DNA from: Wenjunlia vitaminophila DSM 41686 | GTDB taxonomy: Bacteria > Actinomycetota > Actinomycetes > Streptomycetales > Streptomycetaceae | Length of the DNA stretch: 64,000 bases | NCBI RefSeq assembly: GCF_000380165.1 | Contig: NZ_KB904636.1 | Location: 1 to 64,000 of the forward strand | Direction of reading: 5' to 3' | Shown: positions 53,697 through 63,066 of the stretch, in pieces | Numbering within the stretch: position 1 is the stretch's first letter | Layout of the letters: every line of letters starts with the position of its first letter | Made by a program: the position numbers and the translations under genes | Notes under the pieces: generated by a model | What the model was told of the DNA's origin: nothing | Database searches by the model: none | Seen by the model: the letters and a program-made list of their open reading frames with translations, nothing else

Positions 53697-54595
53697 CCGC
53701 GCTCACCGATCCGCCCGTCACGCACCCGGCCCCCGAACGGCCCGCCGCGCGCGGACGACGACGCTCGCAGGCAGGACGCACGATGCGGGGCGGGAAGCTC
53801 GCCTACGCGGTCCTGATCGTCGCCGTGCTCGTCTCGGCCTTCCCCTTCTACTGGACGATCGTCGCAGCCAGCCGCTCCAACGCCGACATGGCGCAGGTCC
53901 CGCCGGCGCTCCTGCCGGGCCCGAACCTGATGCAGAACTTCGAGGCCGTGATGGAGGAGGCCGACATCGGCACGGCACTCCTCAACTCCCTCATCGTGTC
54001 CGGGTCAATCACCCTCGGCACCGTGCTGTGCTGCACGCTCGCCGGGTTCGCCTTCGCCAAGCTCCGTTTCCGCGGCCGCGGGGCGCTGCTCGCCGTCACC
54101 GTGGGCACCATGATGATCCCGCCACAGCTCGGCGTCATCCCCCTGTTCATGCTGATCGCCGAACTGCAGTGGGTGAACCAGCTCCAGGCCGTCATCCTGC
54201 CGGGACTCGTCTCCGCCTTCGGTGTGTTCTTCATGCGGCAGTTCCTCGTGCAGTCGCTGCCGGACGAACTGATCGAGGCGGCCCGGGTCGACGGCGCATC
54301 GAGCGCACGGATCTTCTGGTCAATCGTGGTGCCGATCGCCCGGCCGGGCATGGCCGCCCTCGGCCTGCTGACCTTCATGGCCGCATGGAACGACTTCTTC
54401 TGGCCCATCGTCGCCCTCACCTCCTCCGAACCGACCGTCCAGGTCGCCCTGCGCCAGCTCGGCGGCGGCTACGTCAACGACCAGTCCGTGATCATGGCGG
54501 GCACCCTGCTCAGCACACTTCCGGTGCTGCTGGTCTTCGGCCTGCTGGGCCGGCAGATCGTCGGCGGGATCACACAGGGCGCGGTCAAGGGCTGA
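53693..54595 (+). CDS. CebG-like ABC transporter permease
   Basis: A 300-residue MalG-type permease. An Arg-rich N-terminal tail ([16 protein letters not shown]) precedes six helices. The EAA loop is [20 protein letters not shown] near residue 195, and [15 protein letters not shown] is the typical last block. ATG 53693 overlaps the CebF-like stop. The GH1 gene starts 87 bp after its stop. Confidence 0.88.
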   Translation: MTALTDPPVTHPAPERPAARGRRRSQAGRTMRGGKLAYAVLIVAVLVSAFPFYWTIVAASRSNADMAQVPPALLPGPNLMQNFEAVMEEADIGTALLNSLIVSGSITLGTVLCCTLAGFAFAKLRFRGRGALLAVTVGTMMIPPQLGVIPLFMLIAELQWVNQLQAVILPGLVSAFGVFFMRQFLVQSLPDELIEAARVDGASSARIFWSIVVPIARPGMAALGLLTFMAAWNDFFWPIVALTSSEPTVQVALRQLGGGYVNDQSVIMAGTLLSTLPVLLVFGLLGRQIVGGITQGAVKG

Positions 54596-54681
54596 CCACG
54601 CAGGGTGGGCTCCCGACACCGGCACGCCAGGCCCTGCGCCCTCCACACCACAGTCGTCTCACCCCCGGGAGTTCCACGCTC

Positions 54682-56082
54682 ATGTCCGCGCTCGACACCC
54701 GCCCCCGCACCGCCACGACGCTCCGGTTCCCCGAGGGCTTCCGTTGGGGCACCGCCACCGCCGCGTACCAGATCGAGGGCGCCGCCACCGAGGACGGCCG
54801 CACTCCATCCATCTGGGACACGTTCAGCCGCACCCCCGGCAAGGTGTGCAACGGCGACACCGGCGACATCGCCGCCGACCACTACCACCGGGTGAGCGAG
54901 GACATCGCGCTCATGCGGCGGCTCGGCGTGACCGACTACCGCTTCTCCATCGCCTGGCCCCGCGTCCAGCCGACCGGCCGGGGCAAGGCCGCCCGCAAGG
55001 GGCTGGACTTCTACCGACGGCTCACCGACGAGCTGCGGGACGCTGGTATCCGGCCGGTGGCCACGCTCTACCACTGGGATATGCCCCAGGAGCTGGAGAA
55101 CGCGGGCGGGTGGCCCCATCGGGAGACCGCGTACCACTTCGCTGAGTACGTCCGCCTCGTCGCCGAGGCACTCGGCGACCGCGTGGGGACCTGGACCACC
55201 CTCAACGAGCCCTGGTGCACGGCCTTCCTCGGCTATGGCAGCGGTGTGCACGCCCCCGGCCGTACCAGCGCCGTGGACTCTCTGCGTGCGGCGCACCACT
55301 TGAACCTGGCGCACGGCCTCGCGGTAGGGGCGCTGCGCGCGGCGCTGCCCACTCCGGCCGAGGTGTCCGTGACACTCAACCTCCACGCGGTACGCGCCCA
55401 CACCGACGCGCCGGGGGACCATGACGCGGCCCGCCGGATCGACGCCGTCGGCAACCGGATCTTCCTCGACCCGCTCTTCCACGGGCGGCTCCCTGAGGAC
55501 CTCATCCATGACACCGCGGCGATCACCGACTGGTCCTTCGTCAAGGACGGCGACCTCAAGACCGTGGCCGCGCCGCTCGACACGCTCGGTCTCAACTACT
55601 ACTCCCCCACCACGGTCGCCGCCGGCACCTCCGAGTCGCCGTCGCCGTGGGCGGGCGCGGAACAGCACGTGCGCTTCGTTCCCGCCCCCGGGCCCCGTAC
55701 GGCGATGGACTGGCCCGTCGACGCGGACGGACTGCACGAACTGCTGATCCGTCTCCGGGACGACCTGCCGGGCCTGCCACTGGTGGTCACCGAGAACGGC
55801 GCCGCCTACAACGACTACGCCGACCCGTCGGGCGCGGTGAAGGATCCCGAGCGGACGGCCTATCTGCACGCCCATCTGGCCGCCGTGCACCGGGCGATCA
55901 AGGACGGTGCTGACGTACGGGGCTACTTCCTGTGGTCCCTGCTCGACAACTTCGAGTGGGCCTACGGGTACAGCAAACGCTTCGGTATCGTCCATGTCGA
56001 CTTCGCAACTCAGCGCCGCACCTTCAAGTCCAGCGCCCACTGGTACGCGGACGTCATCGCCCGCGGCGGCATACCCGCGTGA
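54682..56082 (+). CDS. GH1 beta-glucosidase, BglC-like
   Basis: A 466-residue cytoplasmic family 1 glycosidase that should split imported beta-gluco-oligosaccharides to glucose. The N-terminal signature is [20 protein letters not shown]. The acid/base is Glu176 in [10 protein letters not shown] and the nucleophile Glu371 in [25 protein letters not shown] forms the aglycone site. There is no signal peptide. ATG 54682 has only a weak ribosome binding site (GGGAG ten bases upstream). It closes the operon with the transporter, matching the cebEFG-bglC order known in Streptomyces. Confidence 0.92.
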   Translation: MSALDTRPRTATTLRFPEGFRWGTATAAYQIEGAATEDGRTPSIWDTFSRTPGKVCNGDTGDIAADHYHRVSEDIALMRRLGVTDYRFSIAWPRVQPTGRGKAARKGLDFYRRLTDELRDAGIRPVATLYHWDMPQELENAGGWPHRETAYHFAEYVRLVAEALGDRVGTWTTLNEPWCTAFLGYGSGVHAPGRTSAVDSLRAAHHLNLAHGLAVGALRAALPTPAEVSVTLNLHAVRAHTDAPGDHDAARRIDAVGNRIFLDPLFHGRLPEDLIHDTAAITDWSFVKDGDLKTVAAPLDTLGLNYYSPTTVAAGTSESPSPWAGAEQHVRFVPAPGPRTAMDWPVDADGLHELLIRLRDDLPGLPLVVTENGAAYNDYADPSGAVKDPERTAYLHAHLAAVHRAIKDGADVRGYFLWSLLDNFEWAYGYSKRFGIVHVDFATQRRTFKSSAHWYADVIARGGIPA

Positions 56083-56564
56083 ACCCAGTCGGAGGCGGCC
56101 CCACAGCGGCGCTGGCCACCTGAGCTCGACCTGCCGGTACCCGCCCCCGCCGGCCTTCAGTTTCATCGAGCCGCTCGAGCTCCACCCCCAACAATCAATA
56201 CCGGTGCAGCTCCCCGGGGAGGTACGAGGGTCAGGGGGCCGAGGCTGGCTGGGTCACCAGCGGGAACGCGTCGATGCCGGAGCCGTCCGCACACGCCGCT
56301 CCGTAGGCGGGTCGCTCTGTATGGCGGGTCGCTCTCCCCGCCCCGGCGCCGCTCTCGAGGGCGGTCCGAACCGGACGGCGCGCACGTCCCACATGCTCGT
56401 CGCCCAGCGCGCGACGCCGCGATGAAGGGTTACCGCGTCCGGCGCACGCTCGCCACGAGCTCGTGAACGAGCTGGTCGCGCCCGCCGACGAGGAGCGACT
56501 GAGCAAGACCATCGCCCGCTGGGGTCTCGTCGGCGGACACGTGGTTCGCTCCGCGGGGGCCGGG
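56083..56564. other. Intergenic stretch without supported gene
   Basis: About 480 bp after bglC. One short helical segment (HELVNELVAPADEERLSKTI, near 56455-56515, plus strand) looks like leftover coding sequence without a frame. No hairpin terminator was found. Confidence 0.35.
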
Positions 56565-56957
56565 TCACCACCAGGTGGTGCAGGCGACTTCGGGATAGTT
56601 GCCGGCCTTGCCGCACGCTCGCATGAGATTCCCCTGGTTGTTGAAGGCGTGGGTGTGGTGGCCGCCGCCGGTCTCGATCCGGGTGATGCTGAGCTGCTGC
56701 CAGGTCCGCCCGCCGTCGGTGCTGCGGTCCACCCACACCAGGTCGCCCGGGGAGCCGAAGATCCTGCCCCACGCACATGTTCGGTTGGCCCGCAGCTCGA
56801 TTCCGCGGGATTTGATCGAGGTGGACGCGACCGTCCTGGCATTGTTGAAGTTGCAGCCCTCGTCGGCGTGAGCCGTGGTGGGAGTCACCGCGGTGAGCAG
56901 GGTTCCGGTGAGCCCTGCCGCGGCGACGGTTCCGAGGAGAGTCCTGCGCATACCCAT
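56565..56957 (-). CDS. Small secreted protein of unknown function
   Basis: A 130-residue exported protein. ATG 56957 follows AGGAAGGA. The signal peptide MGMRRTLLGTVAAAGLTGTL is cleaved near AHA-DEG (about 33). The mature domain has four Cys (EGCNF, NRTCAW, MRACGK, VACTTWW), likely forming two disulfides. GDLVWVDRSTDGGRTWQQL resembles a beta-strand pair. It stands alone and no family is recognised. Confidence 0.72.
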   Translation of the reverse strand: MGMRRTLLGTVAAAGLTGTLLTAVTPTTAHADEGCNFNNARTVASTSIKSRGIELRANRTCAWGRIFGSPGDLVWVDRSTDGGRTWQQLSITRIETGGGHHTHAFNNQGNLMRACGKAGNYPEVACTTWW

Positions 56958-57409
56958 GGCTGTCGTCCTTCCTGGTTGGTGGGTCCCCGGGATCGGCGGT
57001 GCGTGAGGGCGGACCAGCCGCATCCGATCCGGTTCACCCGGCGACGCTCCAGATGTAGCGCGAGCCTGTCGGGACCGGTCCCGACCGGGGCGGGTGAGAC
57101 GGTCACGGGGAGATCCGAGCCACTCACTCCGTCCTCCGGGCGCCTGTCGGTGGTCCGGCCGGGCGTGACCCCGGCGGCAACCCCGGTCGTCGCCGCGGCC
57201 CGGGTCAGGTCCTCGCGACCATGACCGGCCAGGTGTGGGGGGATTCCACCCACGGACCGAGGGGCACCGCGACCGCGGGTCCCCACTGTCGCCCCGCGGC
57301 ACACAGCGCCCCCGCCTGGGTCGGTAGCCGGTCGGCTTCCCCTGGCGCTCCGTGGGGGTTACGCCGGTTCCCAGCCTCGCCGTGTGACGTCATTGATAGC
57401 ATTGCCGTC
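56958..57409. other. Intergenic stretch between secreted protein and TA pair
   Basis: Divergent promoter region of about 450 bp without a supported gene. Directly before the antitoxin start it reads TGACGTCATTGATAGCATTG, with a repeated CATTG that might be an operator, but this is weak. Confidence 0.35.
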
Positions 57410-57679
57410 ATGGAGCAGAAGAGCCTGACGCTGCGTGTCCCCAAGGACGACGCCGAACGCATCAGCCGCCGCGCCGCCGAACTGGGGCTGTCGGTCAACG
57501 CGTACATGCACCAGACGGTCATGGCGGATGTGAATCAGGAGGTCGCCCGGTTCGCTGCGCCCACCCGCGAGATCCTGGACTGGCTCGGGGGCGACCCGGA
57601 GGCAGCCGACGTCCTTGACCGGCTGAACGCCGACATCGACCCGCGTCCGAAGGCGCAGCAGCGGGGTGCGGCGGCGTGA
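57410..57679 (+). CDS. Ribbon-helix-helix antitoxin
   Basis: An 89-residue small protein. The N-terminal SLTLRVPKDDAERISRRAAE, followed by LGLSVNAYMHQTVMAD, fits a ribbon-helix-helix DNA-binding fold as in many antitoxins. The C-terminal part (about 45-89), rich in Asp and Pro, is the probable toxin-neutralising tail. ATG 57410 is used. The stop overlaps the next gene's GTG, typical of toxin-antitoxin operons; it should repress its own promoter. Confidence 0.8.
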   Translation: MEQKSLTLRVPKDDAERISRRAAELGLSVNAYMHQTVMADVNQEVARFAAPTREILDWLGGDPEAADVLDRLNADIDPRPKAQQRGAAA

Positions 57680-58056
57680 GCGACCGGCTGACCGTCGCCC
57701 ACCTGTCCGCGGTCGCCCAGCAGATGCCCGGCGACCCCGCGGTGGATGACTGGGGCGTGCCGGCGGCGGCCATCGCCAGGTGCGAGGCCGTCGTCGCGGA
57801 GACGCCCGTCTACCAGGGACCCCGCGCCCAGGCGGCGGCTCTGTTCCACACCTTGCTGCGGCTGCCGATGCTGGAGCACTCCAACGGGCCGTTCGCCATC
57901 GCCGCGGCCATCGACCTCCTGCAGTATCACGGCATCGACGGAAAGTACGACGCCCTGGCCTGGGCCAACCTCGCCGTCGAGGTGGCTGAGGGACGCGCGA
58001 GCGTGAGCGATGTCCTGGCCACCATCCGCGGCTGGACCACGACCCCGGAGGGGTGA
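57676..58056 (+). CDS. Fic/Doc-type toxin with degenerate motif
   Basis: A 126-residue protein starting with a GTG that overlaps the antitoxin stop. It reads like a short Doc-family toxin: ALFHTLLRLPMLEHSNGPFA then AAIDLLQYHGID corresponds to the helix pair around the Fic motif. However, the HPFxDGNKR signature is replaced by LEHSNGPFA, so the AMP-transfer or kinase chemistry of Fic/Doc proteins may be lost or changed. The placement after an RHH antitoxin supports a toxin role. The same build occurs in other Streptomyces TA pairs, from memory. Confidence 0.65.
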   Translation: MSDRLTVAHLSAVAQQMPGDPAVDDWGVPAAAIARCEAVVAETPVYQGPRAQAAALFHTLLRLPMLEHSNGPFAIAAAIDLLQYHGIDGKYDALAWANLAVEVAEGRASVSDVLATIRGWTTTPEG

Positions 58057-58200
58057 ACGCCTGTTCTTGGTCTCGGGAACGTGAGGGGCTCGCCCGCAGC
58101 GGCCCTTCGCGTTCGGTGAGCCCGGCGGTTGGTGCGTTCTCCCGGAGGCGGCTGGCTGGCCGTTCACTCCACCGGCCCATCCGTTGGTACCTCGGAGGCC

Positions 58201-59232
58201 GTGCGCGGGTATGGGGACGGTGTGGCCTCGTCCTGTTGTTCGGTGCGCGAGCCGATGCTCGCTCGCGCCGTCGATCACCTGCCGGTAGCCGGCGCCCTTC
58301 CAGGCCAGTTGGTTTTCGAACCGAAGTGGGACGGCTACCGGACCCTGCTGTCCGTCCTCGACGAACGGGTGCGCCTGTGCTCCCGGACCGGCACCGACCT
58401 GACCGGCTGCTTCCCGGAGGTGGCCCGAGCGGCCACAGACCTCAACGAGGACGTCGTGGTCGACGGTGAGGTGGTGGTCTACACCGGCGGGCGCCTGGAG
58501 TTCACCGCGCTCCAGCACCGCCTGGGCCGCTCCTCCGCGACCGTCAGCCGCCTGGCCCGGACAGAGCCCGCGCACTTGATCGCCTTCGACCTCCTGCACC
58601 GCGCCGGCACCTGCCTGGTCCGCCGCCCGTACCGCGAACGCCGGAGGGCCCTCGAGGAGTTCTTCGCCGACCACCACCTGGTCGCGCCGTGGTCGCTCTG
58701 CCCAGCCAGCACCGACCGTCGACAGGCCGAGGAGTGGATGAGCCACTGGTCGGCCGTCGGTGTGGAAGGCGTCGTCGTCAAGGGCGCCGACCAGCAGTAC
58801 GAGCCCGGCCGCAGGGGGTGGCTGAAGGTGCGGTCGCGGCGGTCGACAGAGGCTTTGGCCGGCGCCGTCACCGGGCCCGTGCGCCTCCCGCACACCCTGC
58901 TGCTCGGACGGCACACCCCCGAGGGCCGACTGTGCCTGGTCGCCCGTACAACGCCACTGGCGGCGGCCCAACAGGCCGACCTGGGTCGGCTCCTCACCCC
59001 GGGCACTGCCGCACACCCATGGGAAGGGATGAGGGTCACGGCCCACTGGGGGTCACGCGACCTGCTGCGGTTCACCACCGTGGAGCCGGGGCTGGTGGTC
59101 GAGTTCGAAGGCGACACCGCCGTCGACCACGGTCGGTGGCGGCACCCCGTGCGCGTCCGCCGGCTCCGTCCCGACCTCGCCCCCGGCGACGTTCCACGGT
59201 TCGGAGCCGGTTACGAAACCACGCCGGGATGA
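58201..59232 (+). CDS. ATP-dependent DNA ligase (LigD/LigC-like)
   Basis: About 343 residues. The nucleotidyltransferase core shows motif I FEPKWDGYR, in which Lys42 would be adenylated; motif III/IIIa VVDGEVVV, and LIAFDLLH; motif IV GVEGVVVKG; and motif V WLKVRSRR. A C-terminal OB-fold-like part ends near PGDVPRFG. It has no primase or nuclease domain, so it is a stand-alone ligase of the type involved in repair or end joining in actinomycetes. The start is uncertain: GTG 58201 has GGAGG only two bases away, and GTG 58222 and 58243 are alternatives. Confidence 0.83.
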   Translation: MRGYGDGVASSCCSVREPMLARAVDHLPVAGALPGQLVFEPKWDGYRTLLSVLDERVRLCSRTGTDLTGCFPEVARAATDLNEDVVVDGEVVVYTGGRLEFTALQHRLGRSSATVSRLARTEPAHLIAFDLLHRAGTCLVRRPYRERRRALEEFFADHHLVAPWSLCPASTDRRQAEEWMSHWSAVGVEGVVVKGADQQYEPGRRGWLKVRSRRSTEALAGAVTGPVRLPHTLLLGRHTPEGRLCLVARTTPLAAAQQADLGRLLTPGTAAHPWEGMRVTAHWGSRDLLRFTTVEPGLVVEFEGDTAVDHGRWRHPVRVRRLRPDLAPGDVPRFGAGYETTPG

Positions 59233-59445
59233 TCCCGCGCGAGTGCCGCGGCAGAAGGCAGAAGGCAGAAGGGGGCAGGGTCGCACGGGCCCACGTCCTG
59301 GTCAGACCCGAGGAACCCTTGCGGCCACTGCCACGTCACGGCTGGCCGCCGATGACCAATCGGTGTGGCTCTCCTGCGGGAACCGTCCGAGCTGGGAACC
59401 TCCGCGCGGCAGAGCGAACACGGCCGGCGAAGCACCGGCCCGAGC

Positions 59446-59976
59446 TCAGGGCCTCAGCAGGCCGCCCACCCACCAGTCGTGCGGTGTGCCGTCGTTGGCG
59501 ATGCCTCTGCTGCGCAGTGTCCCTTCGACGGTGAAGCCGAGTTTCTCGGCGACGGCACGCGAGCCGGTGTTCCCGGTCATGGCCCACCACTCGATGCGGT
59601 GCACGTCGAGCGTGGCCCAACCCCAGTCGCACAGGGCCCGAGCGGCCTCCACCGAGTACCCGCGTCCGCGCTGCTCCTTGACCGCCCAGTAACCGAGCTC
59701 CCAGACGCCGCGGCTGATGAGGGTCAGGCAGTACGAGCCGACCAGGGCGCCGGTGTCCTTGCGGAACGCGCCGAGGGTGTAGTCCCTGTCCTCGGCCCAC
59801 TGAGCGGGAAGCTTCTCGCCGACGAACACCTCCGCGTCCGCACGCCGGTACGGCACCGACACCGGGGTGTAGAACTGGATGTCCTCGTCCTGGCAGGCTT
59901 CGTACACCGCGTCCACGTCGGCAGGTGTGAAGGCCCGCAGCACCAGACGGTCGGTCTCAAGAGTCACTGGATCCAT
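59446..59976 (-). CDS. GNAT N-acetyltransferase, RimJ/RimL type
   Basis: A 176-residue acetyltransferase. TLETDRLVLRAFTPADVDAV opens the fold; ELGYWAVKEQRGRGYSVEAA holds the acetyl-CoA binding loop (about 100-115), and NTGSRAVAEKLGFTVEGTLR is the usual late motif. ATG 59976 starts at the conserved TxRL region; the longer upstream frame has no family similarity. Substrate unknown: this group acetylates protein N-termini or small amines. Confidence 0.82.
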   Translation of the reverse strand: MDPVTLETDRLVLRAFTPADVDAVYEACQDEDIQFYTPVSVPYRRADAEVFVGEKLPAQWAEDRDYTLGAFRKDTGALVGSYCLTLISRGVWELGYWAVKEQRGRGYSVEAARALCDWGWATLDVHRIEWWAMTGNTGSRAVAEKLGFTVEGTLRSRGIANDGTPHDWWVGGLLRP

Positions 59977-60121
59977 CGCGGCAGTATGACCACCCGCGAT
60001 GAGCGGCGACCAGCGCATATCCCGTCCGGGCAACCACCCACGGCAACACCCCGGGCTGGTCAGCGGTCGTACACGTCATCTGGGGGGCTGGAGGGGGACG
60101 GAGAGTGGTCTCGTGTGGCGG

Positions 60122-60655
60122 TCAGGCGTGGAGGTTGAGGACGAGGTAGCCGTCGACGCGGCTGAGTCGGTCCGACGCGGGGTCGGGCGGGAGGGCGTGG
60201 CCGAGGTTGTCGGCGCGGACCTCGCTGATCCACTGGTCGTGCTGGTACTCGTGGTTAATCAGCGCGGTCAGCAGGTGCGTGGCGACGATGGTCATCTGGG
60301 TGGGGGCGCCGACGGCGCCGGCAGCGATGTCGCCGATGCGGGCGTGGACGCGTTCGGCGACGGTGTCGCGGAACGCGGCGAGCCGTTGGACCGTGGGGAG
60401 TGCGCCGCGGAACTTCTCCGGGTTCGCTGAGTCCATGAGCCCGTCCAGTTCCGGGTCGGGGCTGGGCTCGGCCGCGGTCAGGTTGCGGATCATGAAGTGG
60501 GCGACGTGGGCTTGGTGGCCGAGGTGCCAGCCGATGGCGCTGGAGTTCTCGTGTGGGCGCCAGGTCACCTCGTCCGGCGTGAGGTCTCGCCACAGGTCGT
60601 CGGTGTAGGCGCGGGCGCGGTCGTACTCATGCAGCAGGGCGCGTAGTTCGTGCAT
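60122..60655 (-). CDS. DinB-family metal-dependent protein
   Basis: A 177-residue four-helix protein of the DinB/YfiT superfamily. HLGHQAHVAHFM near residues 45-57 and HEYQHDQWISEV near 135-145 contain the His residues that usually bind a divalent metal, with TPDEVTWRPHENSSAIGWHL before them. ATG 60655 follows AGGTGGAG. Some members are thiol-dependent (mycothiol, bacillithiol) S-transferases; the substrate here is not known. Confidence 0.82.
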   Translation of the reverse strand: MHELRALLHEYDRARAYTDDLWRDLTPDEVTWRPHENSSAIGWHLGHQAHVAHFMIRNLTAAEPSPDPELDGLMDSANPEKFRGALPTVQRLAAFRDTVAERVHARIGDIAAGAVGAPTQMTIVATHLLTALINHEYQHDQWISEVRADNLGHALPPDPASDRLSRVDGYLVLNLHA

Positions 60656-60914
60656 GACTCCACCTGTCGGAGAGGGGGCGGGGCGAGGCGGTCGGCCGGG
60701 GGCGGCGGGTGGTCCGGGCATCCGAGGGATGGCGCGGGGGTGGCCCAGAGCAGCGGTTGCGGGAAGACCTGAGTGATCCGGTCGGTGGCGCCTCGCTCGT
60801 TGGGCAGGGAATGGGCTGGTGCGGCAGGGCCGCGAACCGTCTGCCAAGTTAGGCGCCCGCCCTGGGTCTCCGGTAGGGGATCTCGCTGAATCCAGAGATA
60901 AGTGATGCGTATGG

Positions 60915-61799
60915 CTAGTGGCGGGCGGGCGCGAGGCTGTCGGCGAGGTGGAGCAGGTCTGCGCCGAGCGGGGAGTCGCCGTTCCAGATCGCTTCGAAGG
61001 CGATCTGCACCTCGCGGCCGTCGTTCAGCAGCGGCCGGTGTGGCACGTCGGGCGAGGTGAGCTTGGAGCGGGGGACCATGGCCGAGCCCAGGCCCAGCTT
61101 CGTCCAGTCCTCCAGGACGCGGTAGCTGGCGGCTTCGCCCGGATAGGTACGCAGGGGCACCTGGTGCGCCTGGAAGAGCCGTGTGGTGAACGTGGTCAGG
61201 CCACAGGTGTCCGGCACGAGGATGAAGCATTCCTTGCCGGCTTCCTCGAGTTCGAGCGGAGCCGGGTCCGCGGTGTCGGGGCTGACCACGACGATCGGCT
61301 CGACGTCGATGACCCGGTGCTCGAAGCGTGGCACCGCTGCCACCGCCGGGATGAGGATGATGTCGAGTTCCCCGGCCAGCAGGCCCTCGCGCAGGTCCTG
61401 CATGTTCGCCTCGCGCAGCACGAGGTCGCGGGGCACGGGGAGGTCGCAGACCATGCTGAACGCCCGGGCGACCAGGTGCGAGCTGATCAGCGGCGAGACG
61501 CCCATGCGGATCTTGTGCTCGCCGGGTTCGTTCAGCCGCCGGGCCTCCGCTGCGACGGCATCGAGCGCGACCAAGGCGCGTTCGATCAGCGGCAGGATCC
61601 GGGTGCCGAAGGCGGTCTGGGTCACGCCGCGCGGGGAGCGGTCGAACAGCTTGTCGCCGAGGCGCTCCTCCAGCTTGGCGATGCCGTTGGACAGGGCGGG
61701 CTGCGTCACCCCGTAGGCGCGTGCGGCGGCACTGAACGACTTGGTCTCGGCGACGGCCTGCGTGTACCGGAGTCCTTCGAGGTTCAGGCGCTCAACCAT
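60915..61799 (-). CDS. LysR-family transcriptional regulator
   Basis: A 294-residue LysR regulator. The N-terminal winged helix reads RYTQAVAETKSFSAAARAYG, then VTQPALSNGIAKLEERLGDK. The effector domain (about 90-290) has GVSPLISSHLVARAF and LELEEAGKECFILVPDTCG. ATG 61799 is favoured over 61805 because AAGG lies seven bases upstream. It is divergent from the alcohol dehydrogenase at 61929 with a 129-bp gap, the classic layout in which a LysR protein activates its neighbour. Confidence 0.86.
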   Translation of the reverse strand: MVERLNLEGLRYTQAVAETKSFSAAARAYGVTQPALSNGIAKLEERLGDKLFDRSPRGVTQTAFGTRILPLIERALVALDAVAAEARRLNEPGEHKIRMGVSPLISSHLVARAFSMVCDLPVPRDLVLREANMQDLREGLLAGELDIILIPAVAAVPRFEHRVIDVEPIVVVSPDTADPAPLELEEAGKECFILVPDTCGLTTFTTRLFQAHQVPLRTYPGEAASYRVLEDWTKLGLGSAMVPRSKLTSPDVPHRPLLNDGREVQIAFEAIWNGDSPLGADLLHLADSLAPARH

Positions 61800-61928
61800 A
61801 ATCATGCCTTATCGCTGCATTCACGAAGATCCTCTACCGGGCCGCTCTTGCTGCGCCTACGGTGGGGTGCCTGCTGGTCCAGCATAACCAGCACCTATGA
61901 GAGTCGTTTCTGTCCAGGGAAGGGCGCC

Positions 61929-62957
61929 ATGTCAGACAGCGCTGTGGCCGTGGTCGTGACCGAACCGCGGGGCCCCCTGCGTCCGTCCGTGGCCAGGACG
62001 ACGGCGCCTGCGGGACGGTGGGTCCGCGTATCGGTCACGGCGAGCGGTGTGTGCCACGCCGACATCTCAACGGCTGCAGCCGCCGGCGCCGGCGTCTCCT
62101 TCCCGGTCACCCCGGGCCACGAGGTCGCGGGTGTGATCGCCGAGATGGGCGATCAGGTGGAGGGCTGGTCGGTCGGGGATCGGGTGGCCGTCGGCTGGTT
62201 CGGCGGGAGCTGCGGGCGCTGCGCCTCCTGCCGGGCGGGCGATGTCGTCCACTGCCCGGACCGCAAGATCCCCGGCCTGTCCTACCCGGGTGGCTGGGCG
62301 CAGAGCATCACCGTGCCCGCGGACGCGCTCGCGCGCGTCCCCGACGAGCTCGACCTGTTCGACGCGGCCCCGTTCGGCTGCGCGGGCGTGACCGCCTTCA
62401 ACGCGGTCCGCAACGCCGGCGTCCCCGCGGGCCGACGGGTCGCCGTGTTCGGTCTCGGCGGCCTGGGGCACTTCGCCGTCCAGTTCGCGGCGAAGCTCGG
62501 GTACGAGACCGTCGCCGTCGCCCGGGGGAACGACCGCGACCGGCTCGCCCGCGGCCTCGGCGCCCACCACTACATCGACAGCACCGCCCAGGCGCCGGGC
62601 GCCGCCCTGAAGGCACTCGGCGGCGCCGACCTCATCGTCCACACCGCCTCCTCCACCGCCCCCGTGGACGAACTCCTCTCCGGGCTCGACGTGCACGGGC
62701 GGCTCACCCTCGTCGGCGTCGACGCGGGGTCGGTGAGCCTGTCGGTGGCCCGGCTGGTCATGAACGGCCACACCCTCACCGGACACCTGACCGGCAGCCC
62801 ACGGGAAACCGAGGAGGCGATGCGGTTCGCCATCACCAACGGCGTCCGCCCCCTCATCGAGCGCATGCGACTGGAGCAGGCCGGTGAAGCGGTCGCCCGG
62901 CTGCGCTCCGGAGCTCCCCGGTTCCGCGTCGTCCTGGACACCGCCGCCGACGGCTGA
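61929..62957 (+). CDS. Zinc-dependent alcohol dehydrogenase
   Basis: A 342-residue medium-chain dehydrogenase. The catalytic zinc site is GVCHADIS plus GHEVAG; the structural zinc uses four Cys in SCGRCASCRAGDVVHC; FGLGGLGHFAVQ is the NAD(P) fold. The LSYPGGWAQSITVPADALAR stretch fits the AdhA/YahK-like group of primary alcohol or cinnamyl-type dehydrogenases. ATG 61929 follows AAGGG. It is divergent from the LysR gene and followed 109 bp later by an amine-oxidase-like gene on the same strand, suggesting oxidation of an amine or alcohol in sequence. Confidence 0.88.
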   Translation: MSDSAVAVVVTEPRGPLRPSVARTTAPAGRWVRVSVTASGVCHADISTAAAAGAGVSFPVTPGHEVAGVIAEMGDQVEGWSVGDRVAVGWFGGSCGRCASCRAGDVVHCPDRKIPGLSYPGGWAQSITVPADALARVPDELDLFDAAPFGCAGVTAFNAVRNAGVPAGRRVAVFGLGGLGHFAVQFAAKLGYETVAVARGNDRDRLARGLGAHHYIDSTAQAPGAALKALGGADLIVHTASSTAPVDELLSGLDVHGRLTLVGVDAGSVSLSVARLVMNGHTLTGHLTGSPRETEEAMRFAITNGVRPLIERMRLEQAGEAVARLRSGAPRFRVVLDTAADG

Positions 62958-63066
62958 CCAACCCCCGTTTCCACGTCTGCGTCCCGACGCGCAGCCGCCC
63001 GCCCCGGCTCCGACGGCACCCGCGCGCCCTCGAAGGGCGAGTGCCGGCCTGCAGAAAGGATTCCTC

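Noticed and set aside
54469-56166. A 565-residue open frame on the minus strand opposite the beta-glucosidase
   Set aside because: Antisense shadow of GH1; no recognisable domain.
59250-59275. Short tandem GGCAGAA repeats after the DNA ligase
   Set aside because: Only about three units; no sign of function.
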